DNA from: Clitoria ternatea
Taxonomy: Eukaryota; Streptophyta; Magnoliopsida; Fabales; Fabaceae
Assembly: GCA_037962975.1 (NCBI GenBank)
Contig: CM075670.1
Span: 153,144,501 to 153,208,500, forward strand
Direction: 5' to 3'
DNA: 64,000 nucleotides
Shown here: positions 35,719 through 48,427 of the stretch, piece after piece
Layout: the number at the start of each line of letters is the position of its first letter
How positions within the stretch are numbered: position 1 is the stretch's first letter
Notes under the pieces: generated by a model
What the model was told of the DNA's origin: nothing
Databases searched by the model: none
What the model saw: only the letters and a program-made list of their open reading frames with translations
Position numbers and translations under genes: made by a program

Positions 35719-36750
35719 GATCCTTCCTGTCGCTGTTGGGCCGGTATTCCTCTCTCGCATCCCGTCTCCTCTGGCTCCGTTGCCTCTGCCACCAGGACGT
35801 TGGTCATCATTCACTCGGTTCCTTTCTTGAAATCTCCCTTGACGCACATTAACATTTGCTTGGTGTAGTTGGGGGCAGTCGGGGCGAATATGTCCCTTCT
35901 TGTTGCAGTGAAAGCACACTACATCACCATCATCCTTGCAGTCTCTAGCAAAGTGATTTCCTCCACACTTGAAACACCTTCCGTCTCCTACCACTGGTTG
36001 TCTTTCAGGTTGATTCCGACCCCCATATCTGGAAAAAGGCTTGTTCCTATTGGCATTGCTTGGCTTTTTGAAACGAGGTCGTTGGGGCCTCAGGGAATAG
36101 TGGTTTCTGTTGCTCTGGTTCGAATGGGCTTTGTCGTCCTCCTCAAATATTCTACATTTGTTCACTAGTGCAGGGAAACTCCGTATCTCATGGTATCTGC
36201 AGGCCCTCTTAATATCCGATCTCAATCCGTTCTCAAACTTAAGGCACTTCGAGTTCTCCGTCCCAGGCTGCTGGAAGGGTGGATAGAATAGGCACAATTC
36301 CTCGAATCTGGTCGCGTATTCTTCCACAGTCATGGAGCCCTATTTTAACTCCATAAACTCCAGCTCTTTCCGACTCCTCACTGTGTCGGGAAAGTATTTC
36401 TCTAAGAAGCAGGCCTTGAAATCGTTCCACGTCAGTTGATTATCATCTTCGGGGAATCGGCTTCTGGCTATTTTCCACCAGTTCTCCGCTTCGTCTCGCA
36501 GCATGTACACTGCACATTCTACCTTCTGGGCCTCGGTACAGCGAAGACCCCCAAAGATCCTCTCTAATTCCTGAGTCCACTTAAACGCCGTCTCAGGGTT
36601 CCGTCCTCCTAAGAATTCACTCGGCTTCCTCTTTAAGAAGCGGTCCATTACTTGGCCCTCCTCAGCTCGAGGCTGGCCCTGCCTTTCAAACACGTCTGCA
36701 AAGCGTTGGAATGCCGTAGCTATAGTCTCCATGCTTTGGCGATGTGCCAT
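35719..36750 (-). pseudogene. gag: Element D gag, one nonsense change
   Basis: The ATG at 36750 starts MAHRQSMETIATAFQRFADV. Capsid motifs AENWWKIARSRF, LEFMELK and TVEEYATRFEEL match gag of A. Two zinc knuckles are present: CFKCGGNHFARDC and CFHCNKKGHIRPDC. A TAG at 36340-36342 follows MELK where element A has a Gln. The start is about 250 bases from the PBS. The frame continues into protease with no frameshift. Confidence 0.92.
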
Positions 36751-37003
36751 CCCTTATCCTGAAATCAACATTCAAGGATAAGTATTCCTAGTTACCTAAT
36801 CCCAATCGGAATTTAGTCTAATACTTAGTAACTTAGCCCATTATGTGTTCTCACACAATTAGTCAGGTCAGGAGGAACAACTCCTCCACCCATGAGTCAG
36901 TAACAGAGTACCAGTCAAGTTAAATTCATACCACAACAATCATGATCATACACACAACCACTTACACTTGGTAGGCTTACCTTGGCCTTGGACCTTTCGG
37001 TCC

Positions 37004-37015
37004 GCTCTGATACCA
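37004..37015 (-). other. Primer binding site of element D
   Basis: GCTCTGATACCA (plus strand) is the reverse complement of the Met-tRNA PBS, four bases from the LTR border at 37020. Confidence 0.93.
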
Positions 37016-37019
37016 AAAG

Positions 37020-40000
37020 TGTAACACCTTATTGTTTGTAACTAATAATTCTAAAAATATGAGAAAATTTTTCACAAAAGCAGTCACGTATTATTCGATA
37101 TAGAAGGAAGCAGGCAAGGGAAATAAAAACACTCATACGCATATGGCAATGACGGAAAGGCTAAGACTGGAACCGGTTCATGGGTTTAGTGTAACAGACC
37201 AGCGCCAGGGCGGATTACGTAATATCATTGGCTCACTCAGACGGGGTCTGATACCGCCTAGGCGGGGTGTGATAATGCAACAGCGGATGGAGGGAAATTC
37301 TAAAGGAGAAACTCTTCCACGAGTAACACTAGTTCGTTCAGTAGGAAGTGATTACACCGCCGTCCAGTTCAGCAAGGCACAACAACGCCTGGACGGGCTA
37401 CATCACAACGTCCACTCACTCAGGCGATGTCCAACACCGCCCAGCGAGACATAATAAGGCGACAACGGAGGAGGAAGGTACATAGGCGGAGTCTCACGTT
37501 GATATCTGCTTGCTTCAGCATGGTTCCACGCGCTTGGGCGAACCGTCCTAGTTACTTGGGCGAGGTATGACACCGCCTAAGCGAGGTCAGCACGACGCCC
37601 CACAAACACAAGGTAATTTCTCAATCGGACTTTACATCTTTCACTCGGATTATCAATGCCTTACACTTAGGATCCAATCCACCCTAAACCACTAATTGAA
37701 CTCCTCTCTCTCTCAGTTTTTAACTTCAAAATTTGGACGTCACAGTGTACATATACGGTAGTAGGTTGTGGAGGAAGGAGGAGCCTGAACTTATTCCGCC
37801 CAACTCAGCTAATTATGACAACGCCTGGGCGGACTCGACCACAACATTCGAGCCGGGGTCAACACCATTGTCGGGGTCGCACTAGCGCCACAACGGATAG
37901 GAAGGATAATGGGCGGTATCTCACTCTGATAATTACTCGCTTCAGCGCGAGTCCTCACGCTTGGGCGAATTGCCCCCATGCTTCGGGCGGGGTACGACTC
38001 CGCCCAAACGTATCCGACATAAGTCTTCCTAGAGACAATTCATAATTCACTCAGACTTGGCTATAGCCTGTTAAATCATGCTATCCCTGCGTATCCATTA
38101 AAGCACAAGTATAAAACAAGGTAGCACATAGCATGTCACACACGAAACCACACATCCATATATATATAAAAGAGCGTATGTCAACATTTACAACACAAAA
38201 TCGGGTTTCTCCTTGTCCATAAGGTTCTATTTATCCCAAAACACTAACATCCGACATGAACCAGTCAGGGCTTAATCTAACATCGCATTAATTAAGCCTT
38301 CCAAATACATCAGCACTTCGCTCAGCGTTCCAGCTCTGCTTCTGATCCTCATCTCGAGAGACATTCACTGAAAAATGGCCACTGCAGGGGTGAGCATCTT
38401 AGATTTTAAATGATAGATACCGACTCAGGTTATCTGCCAATTACACAACAATACATATACGTACAACACGATTAAGATCAGGACAACATCCATCGGTCAA
38501 GACATATATGAGTAACTCTTACCGTTCTATATTTACCGGTCGTCACTCGACTGTAGTCATAGCATTTTCAATGACACGGATACGCTTGCATGCATATATA
38601 TGTATACGTATATTCATGAAACAGTTTTCATTCAGCATCTAGGGTACGTACACACGGAATGGATTACTTGGCATACACGTTCAGTATACTCATACACGAT
38701 ATCAAATGCATAATTAAATTTCAGTCAATAACACATGCACAGAGCATCCACTCAGTCCTACGCATTTACCCATTCACTTCCCACTCGGCATACTTAACCA
38801 ATTTCAACAACATTAACAATAATAGTAATATTAACAATGATAAGCACAGAAGGTTTCACTTGGTTCTGCATCGTGTGTATCGGTCAGACGTTGCAACGTA
38901 GGCATCTCAGCCTTTTTATACATAGGTCTCAGCTATCAGATCAGCTCCCAGCTGCTTGGCCGTTTTACAGGTACCCAACCGTTTGTCCACAGGTGACACC
39001 AACGCTCTCAGCGCCAACGGCGGTGTTCACAGATAGCCCGAGTCCACTCAAGGGCTACCCCGAGTCCCACTCAAGGATTTTACAGCGTCCCACGCTAGAT
39101 GACCGAAGGTAGTGTCTCACACTACGTGCTCCCAGCACAACGCATCCCATGCGCCACACGCGGATTTGACGCACAACATTTATTTCACGCATGCATTCTG
39201 GCATTCAAGCACACACACACACCATGCAATCAGTAGTACACATTATCCGGACTCAATATATAGCTTCCATGCAATCAGTTATCATTCCATATTCAGACAT
39301 CCACAACATTTCGTTCGATCAAGACATGCAATCAGTTTACAGCTTCATTCAACGCATGCATCATTCTAAAAAATCACAAGTTTGCTCAGGCATTTCAATT
39401 CATCCCATCCTAACATGCAATCGGTGTAAGACAGCGTCAGAATCTGTTTAAAGCAGGCATTTCCTATACACAACAATTTATTAAAGCATTCATATTGATA
39501 CAACTCGACATGCAATGTGAGATCCTGCAGCACATACCTGTATGAAAGGTGCTAACATGCAACACTCATTTCTCACTCGTCATGCAACTGAACTATACAC
39601 ACTCACATGCAACGCAATACACCATCAGAGCATAGATATAGCAAGCATCAGCACTTGAAACCTGTTCATAACCCATGCATTTAAGATAGAAGATACTCCC
39701 CCTACTAATTACGAAACTCCGAGGGATTTCTTCCTGCTTGGGTGGTGGTTCTCCTCTCTTCTGCTTCACTCAGCGATCGTCCTCTCTCGTGTGGGGAGTT
39801 CCACTCCACTGTAGCACCGTCGCCTTGGTTCTCGAAGCAGGGGATGGACTGGAGGGCGGAGAAGGCAAGAGAGAAAACAAGAGGAATGAAGAAGGGAGTT
39901 CGCGGAATTCCCTGTGTGAAGGGCATGGCCTCGCCTGTATAAGTACCCGCGTGGAGAACAGGATGGTGGGATGGGGAAACGCGATAATCCTGCCCATGCC

Positions 40001-40115
40001 ACCATGCTTCCACGTTAATTATCCTATTACTTCTTAGTTAATTAAATTAAGGGAGGTGTTGACTTGTTGACTTGTTATTTAACTCGGTTGCTTTAATTAA
40101 AATGGGGATGTTACA
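37020..40115 (-). repeat. 5' LTR of element D
   Basis: 3096 bp, nearly identical to 29182-32275. It repeats the hairpin array (38900-39153; one stem is mutated to ATAGG-TCTC-AGCTAT) and the palindrome cluster. Most differences from the other LTR are C/T or G/A. Confidence 0.95.
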
Positions 40116-40842
40116 ATTGACAATCCATATTTTCTATAATGGACTAACTTCCATGCAAAAGATCTCTTTAGATGCTGCAGCTGGAGGAGCCTTCATGAGT
40201 AAAAATGTTGATGAAGCTTAGAACCTGATTGAGGAAATAGCTTAAAACACTCACCAGTGGAACTCTGAGAGAGGATTACCTGCTAAAACACTAGGTAAGT
40301 ATTCTGTTGATGCTTTTTCCCTACTTTCTGCCAAAGTTGAAGCATTAACATTAAAACTTGATAAAATAGGGTCAACAGGTGCTACTAATATTGTTTGTGA
40401 AGTTTGTGGTGTTTCAGGACATGGAGCTACAAACTGCCATTTAGCAATGACCCTTAATCAAGAACAAGAAATGCATCAGGTGGATGCTATTTGAAACTAT
40501 GGTGGAAAATTTCAAAATAACTACAGACCTCTACAAGGTCCACCTGGCTTCCAAAATAGGCCACATCAATTCCAAGGTAATCAAAGTAACTACAAGCCTC
40601 AACAAGGACCCTATATTCCAAAAAAATCAAAGCTAGAATCCTTGATGGAGACATTTGTAGCTACTCAACTTAAATAAAATGATGAATTCTCTAAGGCAAT
40701 AAAGAACTTAGCTTCAAAAGTGGATTCTCTTGCCACCTTTAATAAAATATTGGAAAATTAGATTGCCCAACAAGCTTCTTATTCTATAAGAGCACCAGGA
40801 ACATTTCCTAGAAAACCTGAAGCTAGACCATCCAACCAAACC
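40116..40842 (+). pseudogene. gag: Element E gag, C-terminal part
   Basis: After the ATTGA duplication the frame reads IHIFYNGLTSMQ...DAAAGGAFMSKNVDEA, the Athila FYNG/AAAGG segment. A zinc knuckle CEVCGVSGHGATNC (CX2CX4HX4C) and a Gln/Pro/Asn-rich tail (NNYRPLQGPPGFQ) follow. At least five in-frame stops are present, so it is dead. Removing D and one ATTGA restores continuity with 28688-29181 at this point. Confidence 0.87.
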
Positions 40843-43800
40843 ATGGCTGTCACTCTTAGGAGTGGTACTCAATATGACAGGCCAGTTGGCAAGACTGGAA
40901 AGGATGAAAAGAAAGTGGATGAATCTTCATTTCATCCAGTGACTGAAGAAGAGAAACCACAAGAAAAAAAAGAGGTTAAGCCATATCAACCTCCTTTTCC
41001 ATTTCCACAGTGCTTAGCGAAAGCAAAATTGGATAAACAATTTGGTAAGTTTCTTGATGTTTTAAAGAAATTATATATCAATATTCCCTTCACAGATGCT
41101 TTGCAGTAAATGCCTACATATACGAAGTTCCTGAAGGACATTTTGTCCAACAAAAAAAGACTGGAGGAAGATGGTACAGTGGCACTTATTGAAGATTGCA
41201 GTGCTCTAATTCAAAGGAAGCTTCCACCCAAGCCCCAAGATCCAAGTAGTTTCTCTATTCCTTGTATGATTGGTGACATGAATATAGATAAAACATTGTA
41301 TGATTTAGGAGCGAGTGTGAGTTTAATGCCATTATTTGTTACTGAAAATTAGGATTGGGTGAGCTAAAACCTACTAGGATGTCTTTACAATTAGCTGATA
41401 GATCTGTCAAATATCCTGTAGGAATTTTAGAGGATGTTCCTATTAAGGTAGGAAAATTTTTTATACCTGCTGACTTTGTTGTGCTAGAAATGGATGAAGA
41501 TTCTTTGATTCCTATTATTTTAGGTCGACCATTTTTAGCAACTATAGGTACTGTGATCGATGTCAAGAATGGTAAGTTGTCTCTGACTTTTGGAGACTAA
41601 AAGGTTGATTTTAACTTGAAAAATGCTTTAGAAAAACCTTTTAATAATGATGTTTGCTATAGTGTGGATTTTGTTGAACAAGTGGTAAAGGAAGCAACCC
41701 TTCCTAATGACCCACTTGAAACTGTTTTCATGATTGAGCCTACAGGAACATCTGATTGCTCTGAGGCCTCACTAAAACATGATACGAAGGTCATGTGTGA
41801 CAAAGTGGTAAGCCCCAATGTGGAATTAAAGCCTTTACCAGCTTCATTAAGGTATGAGTTTCTTGATCCTAATTCCACATATCTTGTGATTGTTAATGCT
41901 GAATTGAATCCATGTGAAACTGAAAAACTTTTAAAACAACTTAGGTTGTATAGAAAGGTAATAGGTTATACAATGGATGATATAAAAGGGATTAGCCCTT
42001 CTCTTTGTATGCATAGGATTACTATAGAAGATGAAAGTAGGCTTATAGTAGAACCACTTAGGAGATTAAATCTAAAAATACAAGAAGTGGTTAAAGAGGA
42101 AATTTTGAAATTACTTGATGCTGGAGTCATATATCCTGTTGATAGTAGTAAATGGGTAAGTCCTGTTCATGTGGTGCCTAAAGAGGGGGGAATAACTGTG
42201 ATTGAAAATGATAAACATAAATTGATTCCTACTAGGATTGTCTCTGGTTGCGCATGTGCATTGATTATAGGAAGTTAAATAACGCCACAAAAAAAGATCA
42301 TTTTCCTTTCCCTTTTATTGATCAGATGCTCGAAAGACTTATGAAACACTGTTATTTCTGTTATTTAGATGGGTATTCAGGTTTTCATCAAATTCCTATT
42401 CATCCATTTGATCAAGAAAAGACTACTTTCATTTGCCCTTATGGGACTTATGCTTATAGGCGTATGCCTTTTGGTATGTGTAATGCACCTGCGACTTTTC
42501 AAAGGTGTATACAAGCAATTTTTTCTGACCTTATTGAAAATGTGATGGAAGTCTTTATGGATGATTTTTCAATGTATGGTTTGGATTTTGATAACTGTTT
42601 AACAAATTTATGCCAAATCTTGCTGCATTATGAAGAGACCAATCTGGTCTTGAACTGCGAAAAATGCCATTTTATGGTAAGAGAAGGTATAGTTCTTGGA
42701 CACTTAGTGTCTGAGAAAGGAATAGAAGTTGATAAGGCTAAAGTGGAAGTGATTGAAAAATTACCCCCATCTACAAATGTGAAATGTATTCGGAGTTTTC
42801 TTGGACATGCAGGGTTTTACCGTCAGTTCATTAAAGATTTCTCCAAAATCACAAAGCCTCTTACAACTCTTCTGGGTAAGGATGTGCCTTTCAATTTTGA
42901 GTTATCTTATATGGAAGCTTTTTGCAAGATCAAGCAAGCTCTAATCTCTACCCCCATCATGCAACCCCCTGATTGGGAACTCCCGTTCAAGTTGATGTGT
43001 GATGCAAGTGATTACGTAGTGGGGGATGTGCTTGGGCAACAGAAGGACAAAATGCTCCATGTAATTCATTATGCCAGCCAGACGCTGGATGATGCTTAGG
43101 TAAATTATGCCACAACTGAGAAAGAACTGTTAGCCATTGTCTTTGCTTTTGATAAATTTAGATCTTACTTGGTGGGTTCACATGTTATTGTTTACACCGA
43201 TCACTCTGCCATTAAGTTTCTATTGAATAACAAGGAAGCAAAGCCTAGGCTGATTAGATGGATCTAATATTGCAAGAATTTGACTTGGAAATTAAGGATA
43301 AGAAGGGTACTGAGAACCTGGTTACTAACCACCTATCTAGGTTGACATCCAAAAAAGTAGAAACAGATAATATTCTCATCAATGAATCTTTTTCGGATGA
43401 ACAACTCTTGAGTCTTAGTATCCAACGTGTTCCTTGGTTTGCTAATTTTGTAAATTTTCTTGCATGTGGTATCTTACCTCCTGATCTTAGCTTTCAGTAA
43501 AGGAAAAAGTTTTTTGCAGATGTTAAACACTACTATTGGGATAAACCCCTCCTATTCAAGCAATGTGCTGATGGTTTGATTCAAAGGTGTGTTCCACAAG
43601 ATGAGGTCCATGCTATCTTAGACCATTGCCATTCTCTTTCCTGTGGAGGACACATGAGCACCTCCCAGACAGTTGTTAAATATTGCAAGCTGGGTTCTAT
43701 TGGCCATATAATTTTAAGGATGTATGTAAGTATGTTCTAACTTGTGATGCTTGCCAAAGAACAGGGAACATTAGTAAGAGACATGAAATGCCATTGACTA

Positions 43801-44722
43801 ACATTTTAGAGGTTGAATTGTTTGATGTATGGGGTGTTGATTTTATGGGACCTTTTCCTTCCTCTTTCGAAAATCAGTTCATATTAGTGGTAGTTGACTA
43901 TGTGTCAAAATGGGTAGAAGCCATTGCTTCACCCTATTCTGATGCTAAAATTGTTATAAACTTTTCAAGAAAATAATATTTTTGAGGTTTAGGGTCCCAA
44001 AATGTGTTATAAGTGACGGAGGGTCTCATTTTATTGAGAGAACTTTTCAGACCCTCCTAAAAAAATATGGTGTTAGGAATAAGGTTGCTACACCTTACCA
44101 CCCACAAACTAGTGGACAAGTTGAGGTATCCAATCAGGAAATTAAAAATATTCTTCAAAAAGTGGTGAATACATCACGTAAGGATTGGTCTATTAAGTTA
44201 GATGATTCCTTATAGGCGTATCGAACCGCATACAAAACTCCCATTAGAACCACGCCTTTTAAGCTAGTATATGGGAAGCCCTGCCATTTACCTGTTGAGC
44301 TAGAATATAAATCTTTTTGGGCTGTTAAAACTCTTAACTTTGATGATAAGGCTGCAAGTGAACCCAGATTGTTGGAATTAAACGAGCTTGAAGAGCTGCG
44401 TTTAGATGCATACGAAAATGCCAGAATTTATAAAGAAAAAACCAAACAATGGCATGATCGTCACATCCTATGGAGAACATTTAATCCAAGTGATATGGTT
44501 TTACTGTTTAATTCCATATTGAAGCTTTTTTCAGGAAAATTGAGATCCCGATGGTCGGGACCATTCAAGGAAACAAAGGTCTTTTCTTTTGGAGCTGCTG
44601 AGTTATGGAGCGAGAAATCTGGTACATTTAAGGTAAATGGACAGAGAGTAAAGAACTACTTAACAGGTCAACCAATACAACAAGCAAGTGACTTGGACAT
44701 GTTTGATGCTCCTGATGAGTAA
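40843..44722 (+). pseudogene. pol: Element E pol: protease, RT, RNase H, integrase, degenerate
   Basis: A linker TMAVTLRSGTQY leads to protease (DLGASVSLMP near 41310, IILGRPFLAT near 41515), RT (about 41950-42620, CIDYRKLN and FMDDFS near 42556), RNase H (about 42985-43260, MCDASDYVVG, TTEKELLA, TDHSA), integrase zinc finger (DHCHSLSCGGH..CDACQ, about 43620-43760), DDE core (WGVDFMG near 43830, VISDGGSHF near 44005, VEVSNQEIK near 44130) and a C-terminal domain ending FDAPDE. Stops occur at 41107, 41598, 43097 and 43498 among others; frame changes occur near 41350, 42250, 43255 and 43975. The RT catalytic MDD is intact, but the frame is not. Confidence 0.92.
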
Positions 44723-46023
44723 ATCCAAATGGTGAGAAGTCTGGCTGAAGACTTAAAACTTAGCACTGATAGGGAGGTAACCCTATATATTTGTTGTTTC
44801 ATTTTAAAACAAACTATGTCAAATCCTTGTTTGGGGTAACTACAGGTAAGTTTTCTTATCCTTTTATCATCCATTTTAAAATTGAGGACAATGTCAAATT
44901 CTGGTTTGGGGTGGTAGATAAGAAAACTTAACTGTTTTGTTTGCATTGTGTGATTGTTATGTTTTTCATGCATGTGTGTTTTCCTTGTTTTGTTTGTCAT
45001 CTTGTAATTTACCATGATTGCATGATAATTAACTTTGAACATAAAGCAAAAGTATCTAAGGACCCCAAAATTTTGAGTAAAATTTTTCAAACTTTGATTG
45101 TTTAAATGCCAAATAAATGCTTAAACAAACCTTACGTGATTTAAATTTTATTTGAAAAGACTTTCCATGGTGAGACTTGAGCCTAAAAGGGCAATTTATC
45201 AAAATTTTCAAACCCATATTTTCTTGATTGAGTGAATCTTATAGTCATTAATATTCTAGAACTTGTTTTTTAACCGATTTAAAATGGTTTTTGAATGTAT
45301 GTCTTAGGATGACAAAGGGAGAATTAGGTCTTATTCTTAAGCCTCATAATTTTTGCACAATTTTACCCCTAGTTGCCCCTTTTGAGCCTGAAAGTAAAAA
45401 ATTTTCTTTGAAGCCTTCATTGACTGATGTTCTCTTAATGGTGAAAAAGTTGGAAATCTAGTGGAGCAAAGAAATAAAAAGGACTTAAGAAAAATATGTT
45501 ATGGGATGAAAAGAAAATGCAAGAAAAAGAAAAGAAAATCAAAAGGATGATATTGAATGAATTGCAAAAAGTCCATAAAATTTTAAAAATTTGCTTTGTT
45601 AGTTTCTAAATTTATGATGATAATTTCAATCATTCATGACTGTTTAAGCCCTTTTGTATTCTATTTTTCTTGAAATTCCTACCTTGACAATACAACCCAA
45701 GGCCACGTTATGACCTTTGAAAGACCTTTTGACTTTGACATACTTTCTATCTAAACTGTGGAGTTTCTGGTTTATTAACAAGCTTATGGTAATATTTATT
45801 AACTATGATGATTTGAGTTATACATAAACCATGAGACACTTAGAGTGAAATTATGAGAAGAGTATCTCAAGTCTTGACAATTGAAAATTGACTCACATAA
45901 GAAATTTAATTTTGGCATTTCAATAAATCTGGTTTTTCTGTTTTGGGTTCTTTAGTTTACTAACTTTAGTGTTGTCTATTTCGTATCGTATAAATATGGT
46001 GATTGCTTAAGGACAAGCAATGA
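44723..46023 (+). other. Element E untranslated region between pol and purine tract
   Basis: 1.3 kb without ORF. Near 44876-44913 it holds ATTGAGGACAATGTC...TTCTGGTTTGGGGTGG, matching the end of the F/G accessory ORF and its PPT-like tract. A weaker copy (AACTATGTCAAAT...TTGTTTGGGGT) lies near 44812-44840. This suggests an accessory ORF was lost from this lineage while its 3' end was kept. Confidence 0.65.
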
Positions 46024-46040
46024 TTTGGTTTGGGGTATTT
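46024..46040 (+). other. Polypurine tract of element E
   Basis: TTTGGTTTGGGGTATTT abuts the LTR start TGATAAG. The G-run flanked by T-rich DNA matches those of F and G (AGTTTGGGGTATT). Confidence 0.72.
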
Positions 46041-48427
46041 TGATAAGTGTTTTAAAACATTATTTTTCACTGTTTAATTTGTCTAAAATAAAAAGTTTAT
46101 TGTATCATTTTTTCCTGAATTTCATGGTTTCTGTTTTCTTTTCATTGTTTTTGTTCAAGTATTGTATTTTGTATGAGTTAATTTTAAATAGAACGTTTAA
46201 AAAGTATCTTTTTTAGAATTAGAAAATTATGATGGATTAGTGCTAAAATATAGTACTTACAAAATTTTCAAGAACTTAAATCATAATTCCATTTCTATAA
46301 AAATTAATTTTTGAATATTCCATTTAAATTAATTAGAATTATTGTTTCTCTTAAATGTAGAATCAAATTAATCTGATCATTTTCCCCTTAACATTTCATG
46401 TTAATATGCTTGTTGATTTGCTATGAATCAATGTGAAAAGCTTGCTGTTGTGCCACGTGAAATTCACGTTAATTTGCAAAATGGTGCAGTTGTATTATGT
46501 CTCCCCTTCCACTCTCTAATTAACATGAAATGCTCTCTAAAAAAAAGCAAAGTCCATGTGTCAAATTTTATATTAAAATCCTTCATCTATTCTTCCACCA
46601 TTTCTCACGTTAAAGGCAAAGTGTTGAATTTTTAATGAAGCAAATGAACCCTTATTTTTACTATGCCTTTCACATAAATACATAGCTGAATGGTAGCATG
46701 AATTGATCAATTTTCATTCCCTCTTGCAGCAAAAATTCACGTTAAAGGTAAAGGGACATGGTGCAGAATTTTTCACATGGAAATCTAATTTTAACTTGGT
46801 CAAAAATGGATTTAAATTGGTTCCAAGGTGCAAATCCATCCTGAAAGGGTCCTATTGCTTCAATTTTGACAAAGTCAACAATTGCCTTCCATTCCCACTT
46901 AAGCCTTTCACGTGAAAAGCTAAAGAAAAAAGGGGTCTCTTTTGCTTAATGCTTTACGCTACAAACTGTCCTTCTCTCTATGTCACGTTGAAATACTCAC
47001 CAAAGGGGACCCATGTGCACATTCTTTTCAGCCAAAGCATTCCTCTCTCAATTAATTTTCATTCAAAGCCTTTGTCCATTATTCCAATTATTCTCACGGC
47101 AATGCATAAGAAAAAGTCACCATCATTTGTTTTTTTCCCTTTGTATAGTCAACTAAGCATTCCACCATAATATTTTATTTCACCTGACTAGATTCACGTG
47201 AAAAGGGCTGTATATGCACCATATTTTATTTGAAACCAAAGCTTTCATTTTCTTAATTAATTTCCACGGCCAATCTATGCTCCATTAAACAAAATTCCAC
47301 TTCCATTTGTCTAGCAAATAACCACGAAAATGAATAAAGAAGCTGGCCACTTAAAATTGTAAGGCAACCACCAAGCCAAGTACCACGGTTTTAAGGAAAA
47401 GAATTAGAGAAAATCCACTATAAAAGCAAGCCTTTGGGGAGCAGAGAAGAGAAGCATTCAGCAGAGAGGATAGCAGAGAGCAAGAGAAATTCATTTCCTT
47501 ATTTATTTTCTTGTTATTACTTTGTATAAGAATTGAGAGAGTTATGAAATTTTGTGTTCTATACGGTGGGAAAATACTGCAAATACAACAAGAAATTCCA
47601 GTGGTGAAATTATTTGGCTTTTTTGGAGAAACCCGTAAGTCATTATTTTTACCATGTGTTGTATGTTCTATTTTTCTTCATTTATGTGTATGAATTTTAA
47701 TCACATCATGAGTAACTAAATTAATTATCTTGGGATGAAGGGGGTGTGATAATATTTTATGTTAATATTATTTTGACTTTGCATTAAATAAATTTCTGTT
47801 TTCCATTTAGTTCAAATTATGCTCAATGCTCTTAGTAATTCCTAACAAGAACCTAAGTGATAAAATTGTATACTTGCGGGTATATTAGTAAGTTTAAGTA
47901 ATTAATAGAATCGAGAGATTTATTATTACTCGAAAGCTTTTGAACTAAACCTAAGGTTTTGAAATACTTTTTCTGACCTCGGTAAAACTGTGAAAGTAAT
48001 CAAAACTCTTTTGAGGAATAAAAAGGGATTTTCATAAAACAGTAAAGGGCCTATCTTAGGGATTGAACGCGGTTCTCCGTACGTTAGGTACATTAATAGG
48101 ATTCTGAGAGGAACATATTAATTAGCTTAAGGGAAATCTACCTTGGAAAACTTAATTTGATTATTATTTATGAAAAGTCAATTCATTAACATAAAATAGA
48201 GTCTTGATCCCCCGAAATCCCAAGATACTCTCAACTCTGATTTTTAAGTATCAAGTAAATTCTATTTCTGTGTAAACTTTATTTTGTGTTCTATTTTACA
48301 AAAACATAAAAAATCAAACTATATGGATAATTAAATTTCAATATGCTGGTACTTTGAAAATAGTCCCTGTGGATACGATAATCTTTTATATCACGCGACA
48401 TAACCCGTGCGCTTGCGGGCCCTGTCA
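46041..48427 (+). repeat. 3' LTR of element E
   Basis: 2387 bp, TGATAAGTG to TGTCA, followed by TTAAT (48428-48432). TATA box at 47419-47426. Confidence 0.94.

Larger units (their letters stand above)
29182..40115 (-). mobile_element. Element D: young Tekay-like Ty3/Gypsy chromovirus
   Basis: Both LTRs (29182-32275 and 37020-40115), PPT, gag-pol and PBS are present in minus orientation. A 5-bp target duplication ATTGA lies at 29177-29181 and 40116-40120. It is 10.9 kb. I counted about 30 substitutions plus one 2-bp indel between the LTRs over about 3095 bp, close to 1%. With a commonly used plant rate of 1.3e-8 per site per year this would be roughly 0.4 million years, as a rough guide only. 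It interrupts the gag of E. Confidence 0.96.
25887..48427 (+). mobile_element. Element E: Athila-type Ty3/Gypsy element with element D nested inside
   Basis: Complete ends: LTRs 25887-28276 and 46041-48427 (TGATAAGTG...TGTCA), with a 5-bp target duplication TTAAT at 25882-25886 and 48428-48432. PBS, gag, pol and purine tract are in the right order. Without D (29182-40115 plus one ATTGA) the element is about 11.6 kb. Its reading frames carry many stops and frameshifts. It lacks the accessory ORF seen in F and G. Inserted in the LTR of F. Confidence 0.95.
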
